Assembly: GCF_000245735.1 (NCBI RefSeq)
Contig: NZ_AHTH01000065.1
Span: 1 to 36,623, forward strand
Source of the DNA: Alishewanella jeotgali KCTC 22429
Lineage (GTDB): Bacteria > Pseudomonadota > Gammaproteobacteria > Enterobacterales > Alteromonadaceae
DNA: 36,623 bases
Reading direction: 5' to 3'
Shown here: positions 33,755 through 36,623 of the stretch, piece after piece
How positions within the stretch are numbered: the stretch's first letter is position 1
Layout: every line of letters begins with the position of its first letter
Translations under genes and position numbers: made by a program
Notes under the pieces: model-generated
What the model saw: the letters and a program-made list of their open reading frames with translations, nothing else
Database searches by the model: none
Told to the model about the DNA's origin: nothing

Positions 33755-35536
33755 ATGGCGGTTTCTGAACTCTGTTGCACAGAACTGGATAAAATTTTAC
33801 ATAAACGGGCGTTACAGCCAGTGTTTCAACCCATTCTGAATTTGCAGGACGGTACTGTCATTGCCTATGAAGCGCTGATCCGTGGCCCCTCTGATAGCCC
33901 GTTACATTCGCCACTACAATTATTTAAAACTGCTCTGGGCTGTGGTCAGCTGGAGCAATTAGAGATGCTGTGCCGTGAGCTGAGTATAGAGAGCTTTGCT
34001 AAAGCAGAACTGAATAGCAAACTCTTTCTTAACGTCAATCCACTTATCTTACTGACGGCAGACCATCCCAGCGGTTTGACCAAACAACTGTTAAAGGCGG
34101 CACAGATTGACCCCTCGGAAGTGGTGATTGAAATTTCCGAACAGTATCAGGTGGAAGATGCCGGTTTACTGGTTAAAGCTGTGCAGCATTATCGGGAACT
34201 GGGCTTTCAAATTGCGATTGATGATTTAGGCAGCGGCTTTTCAGGTTTGAAACTGTGGTCTGAATTACAGCCTGATATTGTGAAGATTGATCGGCATTTT
34301 ATTAGCGAACTGGACAAAGACCTTACCAAACAAGCTTTCGTGCGCAATATTGTTAGTTTGGCCAAAGCGATTGGCGCAACCGTAGTGGCTGAAGGAATCG
34401 AAACCGCTGAAGAGTTAAGATGGTGTCGTGAACTGGGCGCCGATTTGGGACAGGGCTATTTGTTAGGACGGCCTCAAGCCAGTTTTGCCGATCCGCAACG
34501 TTGTCGGACGCTCTTTAGCACTGAACTTCACAGTGAAATCAGTTCTGAACAAGTCGAAGCCTTGTTGCTTGAGGTTGCCGCTGTCAGTCCGCAGCAAACG
34601 GTTGCCCAAGCGGCAGCCCTATTTCAATCAGATAGTCAGTTGCAAAGTTTACCTGTAGTTGAACAAGGCCGACCTGTTGGTTTGATTTGCCGCACTGATC
34701 TGCAAGCCTTGCTGGCGCAGCCTTTTGGCCGGGCACTCTATGAAAAGAAATCATTGGCCAGTGTGATGAACCGGCAACCGGTAGTGGTTGAGATCAGTGC
34801 CACGCTTGAGGAGGTAAGCCAGCGTGTCGCTGATGATGAGCACAATGCCGCCAGCTGGTTTTTTATTATTTGCCGTCAGGGTGAATATTGTGGTCTGGGT
34901 TCGGTAAGGGCTCTGCTCAAACAAATCAGTGAACGCAAACTACAACTAGCTCGCTATGCCAACCCGTTAACGTTATTACCCGGTAATGTGCCTATTTACC
35001 AGCGTATTGATAAATTGCTGCGACAAAAAGCCAATTTTGCCGTTGCTTATCTGGATCTGAATCATTTTAAACCTTACAACGATATCTACGGTTACAGTAA
35101 AGGCGATGCGGTGTTATTACTGGTCGCCGAGCTATTACAACAGCATAGTTCGTCGCAATCCTTTGTTGGTCATATTGGTGGTGATGATTTTGTGCTCATT
35201 GCTGAGCCTGACGAATGCGAAACGCTTTGCCGGCAAGTTGTGCAGCTTTTTGCTAAGCGTATCGCGTTGTACTATCGGCAAGAGGATCTGCGTCTGGGGG
35301 GTATCACGGCGTTAAGCCGTAACGGTGATTCCCGCTTTTATCCACTATTATCTCTCGCAGTTGGTATCGCCCATCCTGATCCGGCGCAATGCTTCAGCCA
35401 TCACGATGTCGCGGCGCTGTCTGCTGCCGCAAAGCAGGAAGCAAAGCGTCTCGGCGGCAATACGGTGTTCATTTCACGTCGTCGCGGACCTGAGCGGCAA
35501 CATATAAATGTACTGGCTGGACCATCTGTTGCCTGA
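33755..35536 (+). CDS. EAL-CBS-GGDEF cyclic-di-GMP phosphodiesterase/cyclase-like protein
   Basis: A 593-residue cytoplasmic protein. EAL domain (about 10-250) with all usual phosphodiesterase motifs: EAL at 39-41, Asn93, Glu126 in EISE, Asp156-Asp157 in DDLGSG, Lys177, Glu213 and QGYLLGRP. A CBS pair spans about 273-395. The GGDEF domain (about 400-575) has LDLNHFKPYNDIYGYSKGD but reads GGDDF (475-479), with no RxxD inhibitory site. Start ATG 33755 has GGAG seven bases upstream; further upstream codons are in the promoter. Divergent from sulA, with a PhoB-type promoter. Probably a c-di-GMP-degrading enzyme regulated by adenosyl nucleotides and phosphate. Confidence 0.93.
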   Translation: MAVSELCCTELDKILHKRALQPVFQPILNLQDGTVIAYEALIRGPSDSPLHSPLQLFKTALGCGQLEQLEMLCRELSIESFAKAELNSKLFLNVNPLILLTADHPSGLTKQLLKAAQIDPSEVVIEISEQYQVEDAGLLVKAVQHYRELGFQIAIDDLGSGFSGLKLWSELQPDIVKIDRHFISELDKDLTKQAFVRNIVSLAKAIGATVVAEGIETAEELRWCRELGADLGQGYLLGRPQASFADPQRCRTLFSTELHSEISSEQVEALLLEVAAVSPQQTVAQAAALFQSDSQLQSLPVVEQGRPVGLICRTDLQALLAQPFGRALYEKKSLASVMNRQPVVVEISATLEEVSQRVADDEHNAASWFFIICRQGEYCGLGSVRALLKQISERKLQLARYANPLTLLPGNVPIYQRIDKLLRQKANFAVAYLDLNHFKPYNDIYGYSKGDAVLLLVAELLQQHSSSQSFVGHIGGDDFVLIAEPDECETLCRQVVQLFAKRIALYYRQEDLRLGGITALSRNGDSRFYPLLSLAVGIAHPDPAQCFSHHDVAALSAAAKQEAKRLGGNTVFISRRRGPERQHINVLAGPSVA

Positions 35537-35579
35537 TTTACGTTAATATAGCCTTTTTACCAGCAACAGAGAGCAATAG

Positions 35580-36299
35580 ATGTTGTTAGATGCTTTTGTC
35601 AGTCGGCAGGGAGAGGCTTTTAGCTTTAGCCGGCAACATTCCTGTACCTTCGCCAAGCAAGTCGCAGGAGACTTTAATCCTATTCATGATGTCGACGCCA
35701 AGCGTTTCTGTGTGCCAGGCGATCTGTTGTTCAGTTATCTGCTGAGCCGGTATGGTGTAAGCCAACAATTAAATTGCCAGTTCTCGGGTATGGTCAGCGC
35801 GGATGTCTTACTGCACTGTAAGATCACTGCAGGTCAAATCCAGGTCTGTGACGAGCAGGACCGGGTTTATCTGACCATTCAATTTAGCGGCGAGCATCGC
35901 CACGACCTGAGCGTTATCGAGCCATTGTTTCAGGACTATGTCCGATTTTCCGGTAAGAACTTTCCCGACATTCTGCAACCGCTGATGGCGGAGCAGGGCG
36001 TGATGATTAACCCGCAGCGACCTTTAGTCATTTATGAAAGTATGTCGCTGTCTTTTCAACAACTGCCAACCTCTCCAGTTAAGTTAGCGCTGTCAGGCAG
36101 TAAATTAGAGGTCGAAGGTAAGCGCGGTAATGTGACTTTAAGCTTTACACTATCCGAGCAAGGCGTCGTTATCGGGCAGGGTGCCAAGAAAATGATCCTA
36201 AGTAACCTGCAACCTTATGATGAAAGTCTGATGCAGCAAATGGTCACTGACTATAATAACCGCCGTTCCGCTGCAGGTTGCTACGATTTGGCCGTTTAA
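35580..36299 (+). CDS. DUF3581 family protein (hotdog-like)
   Basis: A 239-residue protein I assign to DUF3581, unknown function. The segment VAGDFNPIHDVDAKRFCVPGDLLFSYLLSRYG (about 28-59) resembles the catalytic region of MaoC-type (R)-enoyl-CoA hydratases, including the Asp and His (GDFNPIH). The later half has a second similar-sized domain. This suggests a double hotdog. 43 bp after the EAL gene and possibly cotranscribed; it ends just before the rRNA promoter. Confidence 0.8.
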   Translation: MLLDAFVSRQGEAFSFSRQHSCTFAKQVAGDFNPIHDVDAKRFCVPGDLLFSYLLSRYGVSQQLNCQFSGMVSADVLLHCKITAGQIQVCDEQDRVYLTIQFSGEHRHDLSVIEPLFQDYVRFSGKNFPDILQPLMAEQGVMINPQRPLVIYESMSLSFQQLPTSPVKLALSGSKLEVEGKRGNVTLSFTLSEQGVVIGQGAKKMILSNLQPYDESLMQQMVTDYNNRRSAAGCYDLAV

Positions 36300-36384
36300 C
36301 AGCGGCTGTTAACGGCCGCCAGACGATCCAAATCAAGCTTTTGTGCAAAAAACAGTCGAACAAACGCATTTTCAAAAATACTGC

Positions 36385-36412
36385 TTGCAGGCTGTTCTAA
36401 ACTCCCTATAAT
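36385..36412 (+). promoter_or_regulatory. rRNA operon P1-type promoter
   Basis: TTGCAG, 16 bp, TATAAT, then a GCGC discriminator. A/T-rich UP-like sequence (36340-36384) precedes the -35. The GC-rich discriminator indicates stringent control. Transcription starts near 36419. Confidence 0.85.
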
Positions 36413-36418
36413 GCGCAT

Positions 36419-36623
36419 CCACAGACGGGGGCAACGGCAACGAACTCCAAGTCTGGAAGAATCCTGAGGCAAGCGCCTCGCTTCGTAGAACGAAGCACGC
36501 TCTTTAACAATAAGCAATCAATTATCTGTGTGGGCACTTATGATGGTTTCGAAATGAAATTGATCAGAAAGTGACCAAGTAAAATTAGTCAGTGACTGAG
36601 CGCCACTTCGGTGGCAGAAAAAA
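36419..36623 (+). promoter_or_regulatory. rRNA operon leader with boxB hairpin and boxA antiterminator
   Basis: The leader contains hairpins GAGGC-AAGC-GCCTC (36466-36479) and GCTTCG-TAGAA-CGAAGC (36480-36496), followed by boxA GCTCTTTAACAA (36499-36510), the Nus-factor site identical in core to E. coli rrn boxA. A GCCAC-TTCG-GTGGC hairpin lies at 36602-36615. The window ends before the mature 16S rRNA. Confidence 0.9.

Noticed and set aside
36296..36517. 73-codon minus-strand frame at the end of the window
   Set aside because: It lies in the rRNA promoter and leader, is antisense to boxA/boxB, and has no protein-like features.

Overview
The window looks like a chromosomal core region of a Gammaproteobacterium near the Alteromonadales/Rheinheimera-Alishewanella-Arsukibacterium group. 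This is inferred from recognisable proteins (PerM, Bcp, GcvR, DapA, BamC, PurC, Hda, PheST, IhfA, YejM/L/K, DapE, YfbV, SulA) and from clade-typical unknown families (DUF2066, DUF2897, DUF3581, VC2046-like). No database search was possible. There is no prophage, transposase, CRISPR array or integrated island. The interest lies in regulatory sites and in altered members of known families.

Layout. 1-5.6 kb: PerM-type permease (+), then two minus-strand pairs: a coupled soluble PQQ aldose dehydrogenase and PqqU/YncD-like TonB receptor, and Bcp-GcvR. 5.7-8.5 kb: DapA-BamC and PurC (+), in the enterobacterial neighbourhood order gcvR/dapA/bamC/purC. 8.6-14.2 kb: DUF2066-Hda, PheS-PheT-IhfA, ending in a strong terminator. 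14.2-20.4 kb: a six-gene stress cassette (TudS/DUF1722 protein, CPD photolyase, NTF2-like protein, FAD oxidoreductase, DUF1365, cyclopropane-fatty-acid synthase-like enzyme) behind an ECF-like TGATCC promoter of the type used in singlet-oxygen (RpoE-ChrR) responses. 20.4-25 kb: CvfB, DUF2061, an orphan small gene, a shortened YejM, YejL and YejK. 24.8-27.8 kb: a minus-strand operon of an EIIA-Glc-like protein without phosphorylatable histidines, an ArsC/YffB-like reductase, DapE, an M15 peptidase and DUF2897. 27.8-28.3 kb: a 527-bp non-coding gap with two inverted DnaA boxes ahead of YfbV. Then XthA, YgjP, a candidate small RNA/small ORF, DeoC, and a tRNA-Tyr gene trailed by two 142-bp repeats that each contain the last 19 bp of the tRNA. 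32-36.3 kb: VC2046-like protein, YchJ, SOS-controlled SulA, and a divergent EAL-CBS-GGDEF protein with a near-perfect Pho box, then DUF3581. The window ends in the promoter and antitermination leader of an rRNA operon.

How the genes work together. Lysine/diaminopimelate synthesis (DapA, DapE), the outer-membrane machinery (BamC, YejM) and replication/nucleoid control (Hda, IHF, YejK, YfbV, DnaA boxes, SulA) are spread along the window. The clearest multi-gene systems are the predicted light/singlet-oxygen cassette (nucleobase or tRNA desulfuration, photorepair, membrane lipid modification), the PQQ capture-and-use pair, and the SulA/c-di-GMP divergent intergenic region, where SOS (LexA) and phosphate (PhoB) signals lie within about 100 bp.
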